Below are positions 44,860 through 55,555 of a DNA stretch of 64,000 nt, piece by piece. The stretch is from Salvia splendens. Taxonomy: Eukaryota; Streptophyta; Magnoliopsida; Lamiales; Lamiaceae. Under the pieces are notes generated by a model that was not told the origin of the DNA, did not search any database, and was given only the letters and a program-made list of their open reading frames with translations. Both the position numbers and the translations under genes were made by a program. Each line of letters opens with the position of its first letter. The first letter of the stretch is position 1. The stretch is taken from positions 19,171,883-19,235,882 of the forward strand of contig NC_056039.1 of the NCBI RefSeq assembly GCF_004379255.2, in the 5' to 3' direction.

Positions 44860-45775
44860 ATGGAAGCCCTAATATCCAAACAAATCCAACGCTACAAAGA
44901 CGTCAAAACGGAGAAGAAAGCCCTCGCCGACCTCAAACAGAGCTGCGGCTGCGATTTCCCCGGCTGCGACTACCGCCCTCCCGACCGGAAAAACTGGATG
45001 TCTGCCCTCAATCCAGATAAGTTCCGCATCAACCAGATCGTCTGGCCAGGCACGCACGACTCAGCCACCAACAAAATCGGCATCCCTCTCATCACCCGCC
45101 CCTTCGCCCAGTGCCAAACCCTCTCCATCTACGACCAGCTCTCCCCCGGCGCCCGCGCACTCGACGTCCGCGTCCAGGAGGACCGCCGCATCTGCCGACG
45201 TCAGAAAATTCCTCGACGAAACACAATCGGAAATCCTAATTTTAGAAATCCGCACCGAATTCGGCCACGCCGATCCGCCGGATTTCGATCAGTATCTCAG
45301 GGATCAGCTCGGCGATTACCTGATCCGCCACGACGATCGCGTTTTCGAGAGGACGATCGCGGATCTACTGCCGCGGCGGGTGATCTGCGTGTGGAATCCG
45401 CGGGAGGCAGCGGCCCCGGCGGCGGGGGATCCGCTGTGGAGCGGCGGTTACTTGAAGGACAACTGGATCAACACGGACAAGCCGTGGACGAAATTCGAGA
45501 GCAATTTGAAAAATTTGGGGGAACAGCCGGCGGCGGCGGGGAGGAGGTATTTCTACCGAGTGGAGAATACGGTGACGCCGCAAGCGGATAACCCGATCGT
45601 GTGGGTGAAGGCGGTGACGAGCCGGATCCGACCCTACGCGAGGACGTTTATAGCGCAGTGTTTTGCGCGGGGAATTTCGGATCGTTTGCAGATATTTTCC
45701 ACGGATTTTATTGATTGGGATTTTGTGGATGCATGTGTTGGTTTGACATCCGCCCGGTTTGAGGGCAAGGCTTGA
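44860..45775 (+). pseudogene. PI-PLC X-domain (PLC-like phosphodiesterase) gene with internal frameshifting deletion
   Basis: PLC-like phosphodiesterases share the X-domain barrel, which cleaves phosphoinositide head groups using two His. The first frame (44860-45196) encodes a Cys-rich start, then KFRINQIVWPGTHDSATNKI with the first catalytic His (H66) and LSPGARALDVRVQEDRRIC (to C112). There the frame breaks: the stretch that normally begins with the second catalytic His (Cys-His-Gly) and about a dozen further residues is absent. Sequence resumes at 45197 in another frame with DVRKFLDETQSE and continues uninterrupted through KDNWINTDKPWTKFESN, FYRVENTVTPQADNPIVWVK and FSTDFIDWDFVDACVGLT to TGA at 45773. 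No splice sites fit the break. The coding part is CpG-rich. Either a recent pseudogene or an assembly error. Confidence 0.88.
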
Positions 45776-46099
45776 CGGTTCGCCTCTTTTTAAATCTGTA
45801 ATTGTGTTTTGTGATTAATGGATTTTTTTTAATGTTTGTATTATATATTTAATCTATATTGTTTTGTGATTATTGGATTCTTGAAATTGTTTGTATTATA
45901 TACTCCTTTTTTCATTTAAATGAAACGTTTTTCAATTTGAATTATCTAATTAAATATTTTATAAAATACAAATGATATAATATTTATTTTTCATCTCTCT
46001 TACTTTAGCCCTTCCTCAATAATTCACAAAATAAAAATAAATACTTTCATTTATGGTAATATGGTTGCATGGCTGGGTTTTATTGGAATAAAAGCATAG

Positions 46100-46270
46100 T
46101 CTGGCGCTCCTATTATAATTTTTCTTTCCTAACTTTATTAAAAATTCGAATAGCATATTCTGCTGCTTGTATTATAATTTTTCTTTCTTAATTTTATTAA
46201 AAATTCAAATAGCATATTCTGGTGCTCCAATTGTAATTTTTCTTTCCCAGTTTTACTAAATATTCGAACT
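46100..46270 (+). repeat. Three tandem 59 bp repeats downstream of the PI-PLC gene
   Basis: TCTG(G/C)(C/T)GCT-N-C starts at 46100, 46159 and 46218, each followed by ATAATTTTTCTTTC and AAATTC(G/A)AA. The remainder of 45776-46551 is AT-rich without genes. Confidence 0.85.
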
Positions 46271-46551
46271 GTTTGAGAAAATCAAGTTTATCAACCGTAA
46301 TTTCATTAAAAAAATTTCAAGAACCAATACTCTCATTTTTTCCTGTGTTATTTCACAAGAAAAAGAGTGTTTCTTCTGTCCCACTATAAACTACATGTTC
46401 TTGTGAGTTTGGGTGCAAGGAAGTAGAGTACATAGGTCACATCAATTCTAAACTAGGGTAGCCACTAAATGAAGAAGCTAGAGGCAGTGAGCAATCGGCC
46501 TAACTCCATAATCAGCTAAGATTCATGCTTATTAGGGCTCACTATACCCTA

Positions 46552-46802
46552 CTCCCTCCGTCCATGATTTAAAGTCTTATTTGGATTCGGTCCAGGTTTT
46601 AAGAAAATGTAAAGGAAAATACGTTGAAAAAGTTAGTGGAATGTAGGTTTCACTTTATATATTTGTTTTATAATAGAATGCGAGTGTAATAAGTTAGTGG
46701 ATAGTGGATCCATTTACCAAAAATGAAAAAAGTAAATATTGACATTATTTTGTGGACGGACTAAAACGTCAAATATGGATATTATTTTGTGGAAGGAGGG
46801 AG
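46552..46802. mobile_element. Stowaway MITE (251 bp)
   Basis: CTCCCTCCGTCCATGATTTA at the left and TGTGGAAGGAGGGAG at the right, flanked by TA on both sides. It ends 36 bp before copia-3. Confidence 0.92.
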
Positions 46803-46838
46803 TATTGAAGATATGTTAATAGCTATGGAATGAAAGAG

Positions 46839-46947
46839 TGTAGTAATAGTAATGATCAAGAACGATCAATGAAGCATGAACTATATGAAACAAGATTTGA
46901 AACCGAGAAGAAGAAGATTTTTGAGTGTGAAACTTTCTGGAATCTTA
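46839..46947 (-). repeat. copia-3 3' LTR, outer 109 bp
   Basis: TGTAGTAATAGTAATGATCA onward is identical to the 25 bp of the 5' LTR at 61412-61436. It ends at TSD TCTTA of copia-2 (46943-46947). Confidence 0.92.
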
Positions 46948-47432
46948 TATTGGAATCAAATTAATGATTCACATAAATCACACATGTCGAATACGATTGA
47001 TAAACATAAAGCGGAAGCGTACATGGATTTGGATTCATGATGTTGTTGATGATTTTGAAGTATGGAAATTAGTCTTCCAAGTGACAACGCTCTCTCACAG
47101 ATTCTCTGTAATCTGTGAAGTCTTGAAATTATACGTCTGATCAATAGGAATGAGAATCTATTGACCTATTTATAGGTTGCACTTGGGGACCATAACCATG
47201 TATTTAGAGAAAAAGTCTCTAACTTTATTATAACTTTAATTTCACTCATAACAAAATTAAAGTTATCCAAAGTAGTATCTGCACAATAGTCCTCATACTT
47301 TTATAGATAATCGTTTGACCCTATAAATTATATAACCTTAGTAGATCACGTAATCAAGTCAATCAATAAATAGCCATAAATATTATACAATCTTTAGACT
47401 ATTATGTTGGACCATAATAAAATGTTCCAACA
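46948..47432 (-). repeat. copia-2 3' LTR (left copy)
   Basis: TATTGGAATC (terminal TG changed to TA) to AAAATGTTCCAACA. A TATA box in element sense lies at 47167-47174. A purine-rich PPT (complement of ATCTCTCACTTGG, 47433-47445) adjoins it. Confidence 0.95.
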
Positions 47433-47829
47433 ATCTCTCACTTGGACCAATATAAAAGTCACCAAATGATTGTTCATTACTAAAGTTGCGCGCTTACTAT
47501 TTATATTAATCATCTTTACTGATCCGGTCTACTAAACATGTTAATATAGAACCAAAGAAGTTTAAGTCACAACACGTATACGTGACTAAACTCATCAGTG
47601 ATCACAAATATCAACACATCCAACAACACAAATCAAAATATGAGTGTGCAGTATGAAAATTACATGCCATGTGATCTTTTGCATGTCTATTTTCAACTGG
47701 TCCTCTAAACTATAGTGAGATCAGAAAATACCAAAGTATAATTCAAAGTAACTAAAACCAAAGTAACTACAGTGTGCACCTAATATAATTGAAATTCAAT
47801 ATTATTACATAGATGAACATAAACTCCCA

Positions 47830-49386
47830 CTAAACCAAAGTATCACAAGGTCGAACACCCAAGTGAAATACATCCTCATGAAAAATCGAAGGCGGTAAAC
47901 CTTTAGTAAAAGGATCCGCAAGCATGGATGTCGGACCTAAGTGTTCAATTTGCAATTGTCTACTCTGAATTCTATCCTTAACAGCAAGGAACTTGATGTC
48001 AATGTGTTTAGACTTCGACGAACTCCTGTTGTTGTTGGAGTACATGACTGCGGACTTATTGTCACAATATAACTTGAGTGGTCTTTCAATACTATCCACA
48101 ATTTGCAGTCCTTGAATAAAGTTTTGCAACCATACTCCATGTTGTGATGCCTCAAAACAAACTATGAATTCTGCTTCCATTGTAGAGATTGCTATCAATG
48201 TTTGTTTAACACTTTTCTAGAATATAGCCCCTCCGGCTAGCATGAAAACATAACCTGACGTGGATCTACGACTGTCTTGGCATCCCGCGAAATCCGAATC
48301 AGAATACCCAATGATCTCAAGCTGATCCGATTTCCTATAAGTGAGCATATAATCCTTTGTTCTTTGCAGATACCGCAAAACATGTTTGACTGCTTTCCAA
48401 TGATCCAAACCGGGATTACTCAAATATCTGCCTAGCATGCCTACTATAAACGCAATATCCGAACGCGTACATACTTGTGCATACATACGACTTCCCACAG
48501 CCGATGCATAGGGATGTAATTCCATTTCCTTTCTTGCAAGATCATTTTCAGGGCATTGATTTAAACTGAATTTGTCACCTTTAGCCACAGGGGTATCTCC
48601 TGGTCTACAATCCTTCGTACGAAATCTTGCCAATACTTTATCGATGTAGCTCTTTTGTGATAATCCAAGTACACCTAAGGAACGATCTCGATGTATTTGG
48701 ATTCCAAATACAAAAGACGCATCACCAAGGTCTTTCATTTCGAATTTTCTTGAAAGAAATTTCTTGATGTCACGTAATAAATCTACATCATTGCAAGCAA
48801 GTAGAATATTGTCGACATATAGAACCAGGAAAATGAATTTGCTCCCACTGAACTTATAGTATATGCATTCATCAACTGGATTTGTCTCAAAACAAAATGA
48901 GACGACAATTTGATGAAATTTAACATACCACCGACGAGACGCTTGTTTAAGACCATAGATGGATTTCTTAAGTTTGCATACCATCTTCTTTGGGTCACCA
49001 GACACAAAGTTTTCAGGTTGCACCATATAAATCGTTTCTGTAATGTCGCCATTAAGAAACGCTATCTTTACATCCATCTGATGTAGCTCCAAATTAAAAT
49101 GAGCCACTAGTGCCATGATTGTTCTGAATGAGTCTTTCGTTGAAACTGGAGAGAAAGTCTCGGTAAAATCGATGCCTTCTTTTTGAGTAAAGCTTTTTGC
49201 TACAAGACGAGCCTTGTATTTTTCCACATTGCCTTGCGAATCCCGTTTGGTCTTAAAAATCCACTTGCAACCAATGGGTTTTGCACCTTTAGGCAATGGG
49301 ACAAGATCCCAAACATCATTGCTTTGCATAGACTTAATCTCTTCAATCATAGCATCGATCCACTTTTGAGCATTAGAGCTTTCAAT
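47830..49386 (-). pseudogene. copia-2 reverse transcriptase and RNase H, with inactivating changes
   Basis: In element sense RT runs from KWIDAMIEEIKSMQSNDVWD through KWIFKTKRDSQGNVEKYKAR and LHQMDVKIAFLNGD to the active site YVDNILLAC, where the second Asp of YVDD is now Asn. RNase H carries GYSDSDFAGCQDSRRSTSGY, a stop at about 48214-48216 where the family has Trp, then ISTMEAEFIVCFEASQ, LYCDNKSAV and HIDIKFLAVKD. It ends at 47830. Asp-to-Asn and Trp-to-stop are G-to-A in the sense strand. Confidence 0.93.
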
Positions 49387-51207
49387 GGCTTAACGGAAAA
49401 TGACTGGGTCATCTTCCATCACTCCAATGTCTACCTCATGCTCTTGGAGATATGCAGTATATTCATCTGTAGATATTGTTGGTCTCCTTACACTAGTAGA
49501 TCTTCTTAGTGTCACTACTTCGTCATGTTCTTGAGGAGGTTGAGGTTGTTCTTCATGTTGTTGTTCGGGAGGCGGAACAGGAATTACAAGAGTGTCGTCT
49601 TGTTCTGGAATGAAGGGAAGTGAAAATACTTCCTCTTCAAAGACAACATTCTTCATATTATCTCCCCCCCCAAACTCAACTTTCTCAAAGAACCTTGCAT
49701 TATTCATCTCGAAAAATGATCTAGTTGTGCGATCATAGAACTTGAAACCCCTTGACCGCTCAGGATAACCTACAAAGTAACAACTTACCGTTTTAGAGTC
49801 CAATTTATGCTCGTGTGGCCTATAAGGCCGAGCTTTTGCTGGACAACCCCAAACATGTAAATGACCTAAGCTGGGCTTTTTGCCCGTCCATAATTCATAA
49901 GGGGTTACGACAGTTGCTTTAGTAGGTACACGATTTAGGATGCATGTTGCGGTCTTAAGTGCCTCTCCCCAAAGGGATTCTGGCAAAGTATAATGACTAA
50001 TCATGCTTCTAACCATATCCTTGAGGGTTCTATTTCGTCTTTCAGCAACACCATTAATGGTAGGACTACCGGGCATTGTGTACTTGGGAACGATTCCATA
50101 ATCCTCAAGAAATCTGGCAAAGGGTCCTGGACGTTGTTCACCTGAGCCATCATATCTACCATAGTATTCTCCACCACGGTCAGCTCTGACATTCTTAATT
50201 CTTTTGCCAAGTTGATTTTCAACCCCGGCCTTATAACTCTTGAACGTATCCAGTGCTTGAGATTTTTCACTTATTAGATATAAATAACCATATCTGGAAT
50301 AATCGTCTATGAACGTAATAAAATATCGTTGACCATTCCAAGATGCAGTAGGGAACGGTCCAAAGATATTTGTATGGATAAGTTCTAAGACGTCTGTAAT
50401 CCGATTGGCTTCAAATCTCCTAATGTTTGTTTGTTTCCCCTTAATGCACTCAACACAGACTTGAAAGTCTGCCATATTGGGAATGGTAAGAATTCCATCT
50501 GATACAAGTATTTCTATTCTCCGTTTGGAGATATGACCCAAACGTTTGTGCCAAATTGTAGCAGAATTCTCACTCATTAATTTACGCTTTGTACCTTGTG
50601 AGTTCACATGCAGGGCTTCATTAAATGAAGTAATAGTATTAAGCAAATAAAGATTATCACCATAAGAAAGAGAACCGGTGCCAACCAAAGTTGAATTTAG
50701 ATAAAGACTAAATTTACTATTTCTAAATGAACAAGTATAACCGAATTTGTCCAATACAAAAATAGAAATTAAATTCTGTCTAAATGACGGTACAACAAAT
50801 GTCTGTTCTAAATCCAAATAACAACCAGTTTTTAGTAATAATCTAAATGTGCCTATTGCCTCCACTTCAACTTGTTTGCCATTGCCCACATAGATGAATC
50901 TTTCATCATCAATTGACTTTCGGCACTGAAGGCAACCCTGCATGGACACACTTATGTGAGTAGTAGCACCAGAATCTAACCACCAAGTATGTCCAGGTAC
51001 AGAAGCTAAATTAACTTCTGAACAAACATAAGTGAAAAATGTACCATTCTTCACGGGCCAAGCGTGATATTCTTCACAATCATTTCTTGTGTCCATCTTT
51101 CTTGCAAAAGAAGTAAATTGAACCCGATCTTTCCTTCTTAAACTGTTTTGTAGATGGACCCGCAACATTTTTGGAGGAATCGGGAAGAATCCTCTTCCCC
51201 TTAGCAA
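49387..51207 (-). pseudogene. copia-2 protease and integrase
   Basis: Protease motif [12 protein letters not shown] is intact. The pre-integrase motif ([16 protein letters not shown]) and zinc-binding [10 protein letters not shown] follow. Integrase core: [10 protein letters not shown] has Asn at the first catalytic Asp; [12 protein letters not shown] and [12 protein letters not shown] keep the second Asp and the Glu. The frame is open for 605 codons and stops at 49387-49389 (TAA, family residue Gln) just before the RT segment in the same frame. The single long frame suggests recent decay. Confidence 0.93.
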
Positions 51208-51288
51208 ACTCAGAAAGAATCATCTTTCCCTTGTCCCTTCCTCGTTTACCCCTATAGCTTGTTGCTAAGTGAGAACTTTTCATCTTAC
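51080..51288 (-). pseudogene. gag: copia-2 gag C-terminus with damaged zinc knuckle
   Basis: After the retrocopy, gag resumes in the original frame with SSHLATSYRGKRGRDKGK, a basic stretch, and [10 protein letters not shown]. The knuckle has lost its first Cys to Phe or Tyr and runs into a one-base shift at about 51100 that links it to the protease frame. Confidence 0.8.
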
Positions 51289-51291
51289 TTT

Positions 51292-51568
51292 TTTTTATTA
51301 TCAATGAAGCATCAATTGATTAAATAGTAGATCCAAAATCATGTAGTTCATAACCAACTAGTATGATATAACAAAATTCAAGAAACAAAATACGAAAACA
51401 AAAACGTTGGGAATTGGGGAGACTACTTGGATCTCTGCCTCATCTTTCGGCGATTCCTCTTCAATCTCCTCATACGCTTCTTCTTCCACTTAGCTCTCAT
51501 GGTTGAAGGAGGAAGTCTACTCTAGTGATAGAATCGTCTCTTTGAAGAAATCGGGATATGGCAATTCC
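51292..51568 (-). mobile_element. Processed retrocopy of the RPL41 mRNA inserted in copia-2 gag
   Basis: Flanked by a 17 bp direct repeat ACTTT(C/T)C(G/A)TCTTACTTT (51569-51585 and 51275-51291; two mismatches). In mRNA sense it has a 68 bp 5'UTR, the complete L41 CDS, a 3'UTR of about 125 bp and an A8 tract at 51296-51289 next to the second TSD copy. No intron is present. Long TSD plus poly(A) are the marks of LINE-type target-primed retrotransposition. Gag reads KQSKTES before and KMKSSHLATS after, so the insertion split gag at that point. Confidence 0.88.
51423..51500 (-). CDS. RPL41: Ribosomal protein L41 (eL41) retrocopy, intact 25-codon ORF
   Basis: eL41 is the smallest ribosomal protein, a single basic helix bridging the two cytosolic subunits. 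The minus-strand ORF starts at 51500-51498 and ends with TAG at 51425-51423. It encodes 25 residues beginning MRAKWKKKRMRRLKR and ending RKMRQRSK, the full family length. Residue 16 is Asn where Lys is usual; all else fits the highly conserved sequence. The copy is intronless with poly(A) and TSD (see 51292-51568), so it is a retrocopy rather than the parent gene. It lies in sense orientation within the transposon, so it could be transcribed from the copia LTR, but AUG-proximal translation there is unlikely. Expression is unknown. Confidence 0.92.
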   Translation of the reverse strand: MRAKWKKKRMRRLKRNRRKMRQRSK

Positions 51569-51585
51569 ACTTTCCGTCTTACTTT

Positions 51586-52186
51586 GCTTCAACCTCTCTT
51601 CCTCTTGAACACAACGAGAAATCAACTCATTCAATGACCATTTATCCTTCACAGTATTGTAACTAACTTTGAAGTGATCAAATTGACGAGGAAGAGATAT
51701 CATAACCAAATGCACTAGTTGATCATCATTGATCGTCAAATTAAGTGTCGTAAGCTTTGAAGCAGTGTTTGACATTTCCATAATGTGCTCCCGAATTTTC
51801 CCTCAGCCATTATACCTCATAGTCACAAGTTTATGAATCAATGAAGTCGGTTCGGCCTTTTCATTGCTTGCGAAATTCATATCAATGGCCTCGAGGAATT
51901 CCTTAGCAGTTGCTTCTTTCAGGACAGTACCGCGAAAGTTTTCAGGGATGGCATGTTGCATAATCATAAGACTCATGCGATTGGAGTGTTCCCACCTCTC
52001 AAAATTCCGTTTATCCTCATCGGAACTTTCATCAGTAAGAGGGGCGGGTTGCTCCGTCCGAAGTGTATAGTCTAAATTTGCAATCCTCAAACCAATCAAT
52101 ACCTTGCTTCTCCATGATGCATAAGTATTGCCTTTTAGCACAGGAATGGAATTTAGAAAACCAATAGGAAATTTTTGAGCTAGCAA
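51586..52186 (-). pseudogene. gag: copia-2 gag N-terminal part
   Basis: In element sense it opens FLNSIPVLKGNTYASWRSKV, continues with ERWEHSNRMSLMIMQHAIPE and LHKLVTMRYNG-like core phrases, and then INDDQLVHLVMISLPRQFDH and DKWSLNELISRCVQEEERLK. This is the UBN2 gag fold of Tork/TNT-like copia elements. One in-frame TGA (51803-51805) interrupts it. The retrocopy begins at 51568. Confidence 0.92.
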
Positions 52187-53510
52187 AGAACAAATATAAC
52201 AAATAGGACAATAATTAGCTCACATAAATAATAAGTAAATAAATTAAATAATGACAATTCCCATTTCAAGATGTCAGCACAACATTAAAATTTCATCTTT
52301 GGACAAAATAATAACTCGCAAGTGACATCTTAATATGTAGTAATCAAATATAGATAATCATTTCCTGTCAAACAATAAGTCTTCCTTTGGGCCGACTTAG
52401 TGTCCACAATGACTTAAGGATAATCTCATATTATTACCACAAAGTATACACGAAACACGGCTAACTAACAATCTTCCTTTGGGTCGATTAACTATTCGCA
52501 TGTATTTCAAGTATACAGATAACCTCTACACTCCAAATAAAATTAATCTACACATCAGAGCCTACTTTGCGAGTTAATGCTTTAATTAATTCATTTAGAA
52601 TAATAGACAACAAAATAAGTCATTATTTAATTAAGTACTTAATAACCAAAACAATTAAAAAACATTAATTGTTTTATACTTTCAATTTTGGGCTATTCTG
52701 CAAATGTAATTAATAATTTAAACAAAACAAAGATGCAAATAAACTAGCCCACGAGAAATCATAAGTTGTGGCTCATGGAAGGTGACCAACAATTTAAATC
52801 AATTAATTAAATAGTTGAGTCATAACAGTTTATCGACAAAAAATTTATTTTGTGACTTCAACAATTTTATTTTATTTTATTTTGGAAAGCCTTTTGAAAA
52901 ACTGAATCACAAAACAAACAGACGCACCGTTTTATGAAAAGAGGCGTCGTTTTGGCGCCGCAACTGATGCCATGAATATCGGTGACTCAGCGCCTACACC
53001 GTTTGCCGGAATTTGGCCAAAACCACGAAAAGAAAAAAGCGAATAGAAATACATGGTGCTTAAGAACAACAAAATTTTGCCAAAAATTCTGACACGTGAT
53101 TTCAAAATTGATGGCTCAACAGCATCAAATCATATTATAAAGATTGATGAAAGCCTTTTTGAAAAGAATCCAATTATAAAAATTACAAACCCAATTGAAA
53201 GAATTTTTGGCAAAAATTAACGTATTTCACTAAAGCTTTTCTTCAAACAAAATTGTGGAACCAGTCCTAAATTAATCCAAAGAGAAGAATTCCACCGACT
53301 AAAGATTGAATTCAATGAAAAGTACTCTGTATAGTTAATCACACACAAGTAACCAAGCCATATAAAATAGAATTCTCAATTCCATAGAACAAACACATAT
53401 AATCATGCGTGCATTAACAATTACCATAACTGAATACTTTAAGCAGAATATGAATTCAAAACCGGAAATACCAACAGAAATCAAATTATCAATTCGATCC
53501 AACATGGATT
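52187..53510 (-). other. copia-2 long leader between PBS and gag
   Basis: A 1.3 kb AT-rich non-coding leader. It contains two copies of TTCCTTTGGG(C/T)CGA (52384 and 52474), in element sense TCG(G/A)CCCAAAGGAA, about 90 bp apart. No ORF with a domain. Confidence 0.7.
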
Positions 53511-53523
53511 GGCTCTGATACCA
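53511..53523 (-). promoter_or_regulatory. Primer binding site of copia-2
   Basis: GGCTCTGATACCA, the reverse complement of TGGTATCAGAGCC, two bases from the 5' LTR; complementary to initiator tRNA-Met. Confidence 0.93.
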
Positions 53524-53525
53524 AT

Positions 53526-54010
53526 TGTTGGAACCAAATTAATGATTCACATAAATCACACATGTCGAATACGATTGATAAACATAAAGCGGAAGCGTAC
53601 ATAGATTTGGATTCATGATGTTGTTGATGATTCTGAAGTATGAAACTTAGTCTTCCAAGTGACAACGCTCTCTCACAGATTCTCTGTAATCTGTGAAGTC
53701 TTGAAATTATACGTCTGATCAATAGGAATGAGAATCTATTGACCTATTTATAGGTTGCACTTGGGGACCATAACCATGTATTTAGAGAATAAGTCCCTAA
53801 CTTTATTATAACTTTAATTTCACCCATAACAAAATTAAAGTTATCCAAAGTAGTATCTGCACAATAGTCCTCATACTTTTATAGATAATCGTTTGACCCT
53901 ATAAATTATATAACCTTAGTAGATCACGTAATCGAGTCAATCAATAAATAGCCATAAATATTATACAATCTTTAGACTATTATGTTTGACCATAATAAAA
54001 TGTTCCAACA
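53526..54010 (-). repeat. copia-2 5' LTR (right copy)
   Basis: TGTTGGAACC to TGTTCCAACA, 485 bp, with a perfect short terminal inverted repeat TGTTGGAA/TTCCAACA. TATA box in element sense at 53745-53752. Confidence 0.95.
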
Positions 54011-54015
54011 TCTTA

Positions 54016-54289
54016 TTCAATGGAGGAAATCAATTGTTTACACTCTATGAAACTGAAGCTCAACTTGCTTCAACAAACTAACCAACCTCTCTACTTATAC
54101 ACAAACAAGAAACAAGTAAAGAAGCAAGTGAACTAGACTTCACTTCCAAAAAACGGTTATAACTACCTACTCTAACGGCTAGTGTTCAATCACTTCTTGA
54201 ACTCTTGCTCTGATGTTGTGTTCCACACCTTAAGCTCCATGCACTCTCTCATGCACTTGCATTGATCATGCTCAGCCACATCTTCAACA
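54016..54289 (-). repeat. copia-3 3' LTR, inner 274 bp
   Basis: Continues the LTR interrupted at 46947 and ends TCTTCAACA, next to a PPT-like ATCTCCACCTTGG (complement purine-rich). 54011-54015 is the second TSD copy of copia-2. Confidence 0.9.
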
Positions 54290-54317
54290 ATCTCCACCTT
54301 GGTTAGCACATCAATGC

Positions 54318-55555
54318 TCAAGACTCCACTGCACACAAGTTCACCAATCTGCAACAGTAATCGTACTTGTCCTTACTCAGAGCTTTTGTTAGCTTATCTG
54401 CTAGATTATGAGCAGTGTCTATCTTCACCACTCTCACCCTTCCACTTTCTACTTCATCCCTGATAAAGTGAAGCCTCACATCTATGTGTTTGCTGCGTTC
54501 ATGGAACATCTGATGTCTGGACAAGCAGATGGCTCCATTGTTGTCACAATGTATTGTAACCCTATCTTGCCTTATTCCAAAATCAGATATCAATCCCATC
54601 AACCATTTGCTCTCCTATACAACTGAAGTAAGAGACATATACTCAGCTTCTGTGGTTGACAAGCCACCACATTTTGTAGGCTTAACTTCCAACAAACTGC
54701 CGAACCATACAAAGTGAATATGTAGCCTGTCTCCATATTAGATGCATAATCTGAATAATCTGAATCACAATATCCCATCAAAGGCTCTTTCTCATCTCCC
54801 TTGCCTCCTATGAACATAATTCCCAGCTTATCAGCTGATTTCAGATATCTCATTGTCCAATTTAAGGCATTCCAGTGTTGCTTCCCATAATCTGTCATGT
54901 ATCTGCTAGTAGTGCTTATGGCATGGGCTATATCTGGCCTTGTGCAGATCATCATGTACATGAGGCTTCCAACTATGTTAGAGTAAGGGATCAGATCCAT
55001 CTTCCTCTTCTCTTCATCATTCTTTGGTTTCTGCTCATTTGAAAGCTTGAAATGGACTGCCAAAGTAGTTGCAGCATGCTTCATACTATCTGCTTTGAAT
55101 TTGCTCAATGTCTTTTGAATGTAATCAGTCTGAAACAACCACATCTTCTTATTGCCTATGTCTCTGATTATATCCATTCTTAGAATCCTTCTAACAATCC
55201 CCAGATCCTTCATTTCAAAGTACTTTCTGAGCTGAGCCTTCACCTTGTTGATCTCATGGATGTCTGCACCAGATATCAACATATCATCTACATAGAGTAG
55301 AAGATATATGAGGTCCTTTCCTTGTTGCCTCTTTACAAACACACAGCTATCATATAGTGACCTTATGAATCCCAGGTTTGAGAGGCTTTCACCAAACTTC
55401 AAATACCATTGTCTACTACTTTGCTTTAACCCATATAGGCTCTTTTTCAGCAAGCAAACTTTCCCCTCTGAGCCTGGGACTTCAAAGCCTTGAGGCTGTG
55501 ACATGTATATTGTTTCTTCCAAGTCCCCATTCAAGAATGCAGTCTTTACATCCAA
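54318..55555 (-). pseudogene. copia-3 reverse transcriptase and RNase H
   Basis: RT in element sense starts MDVKTAFLNGDLEETIYMSQ and carries the active site LLYVDDMLISG, both Asp kept, then KYFEMKDLGIVRRILRMDI and LMYMMICTRPDIAHAI. RNase H begins MGYCDSDYSDYASNMETGY. Just after AVCWKLSLQ the frame shifts (about 54600-54670), and the end (IHCDNNGAICLSRHQMFHER, HIDVRLHFIRDEVESG) is in the frame 54602-54318. Confidence 0.92.

Larger units (their letters stand above)
46948..54010 (-). mobile_element. Ty1/copia retrotransposon copia-2, minus strand, 7.06 kb, complete
   Basis: Two 485 bp LTRs differ at about 11 sites by eye (roughly 98% identity) and are flanked by a perfect TSD TCTTA (46943-46947, 54011-54015). 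It inserted into the 3' LTR of copia-3. Order from right to left: PBS, long leader, gag carrying an RPL41 retrocopy, zinc knuckle, protease, integrase, RT, RNase H, PPT. It is inactive: the integrase first Asp and the RT second Asp have both become Asn, and stops interrupt gag, the IN-RT junction and RNase H. Confidence 0.96.

Noticed and set aside
53511..53523. Possible tRNA gene fragments matching tRNA-Met (also at 9320 and 13655)
   Set aside because: Each is only the 13 base primer binding site beside an LTR; no cloverleaf, A box or B box.
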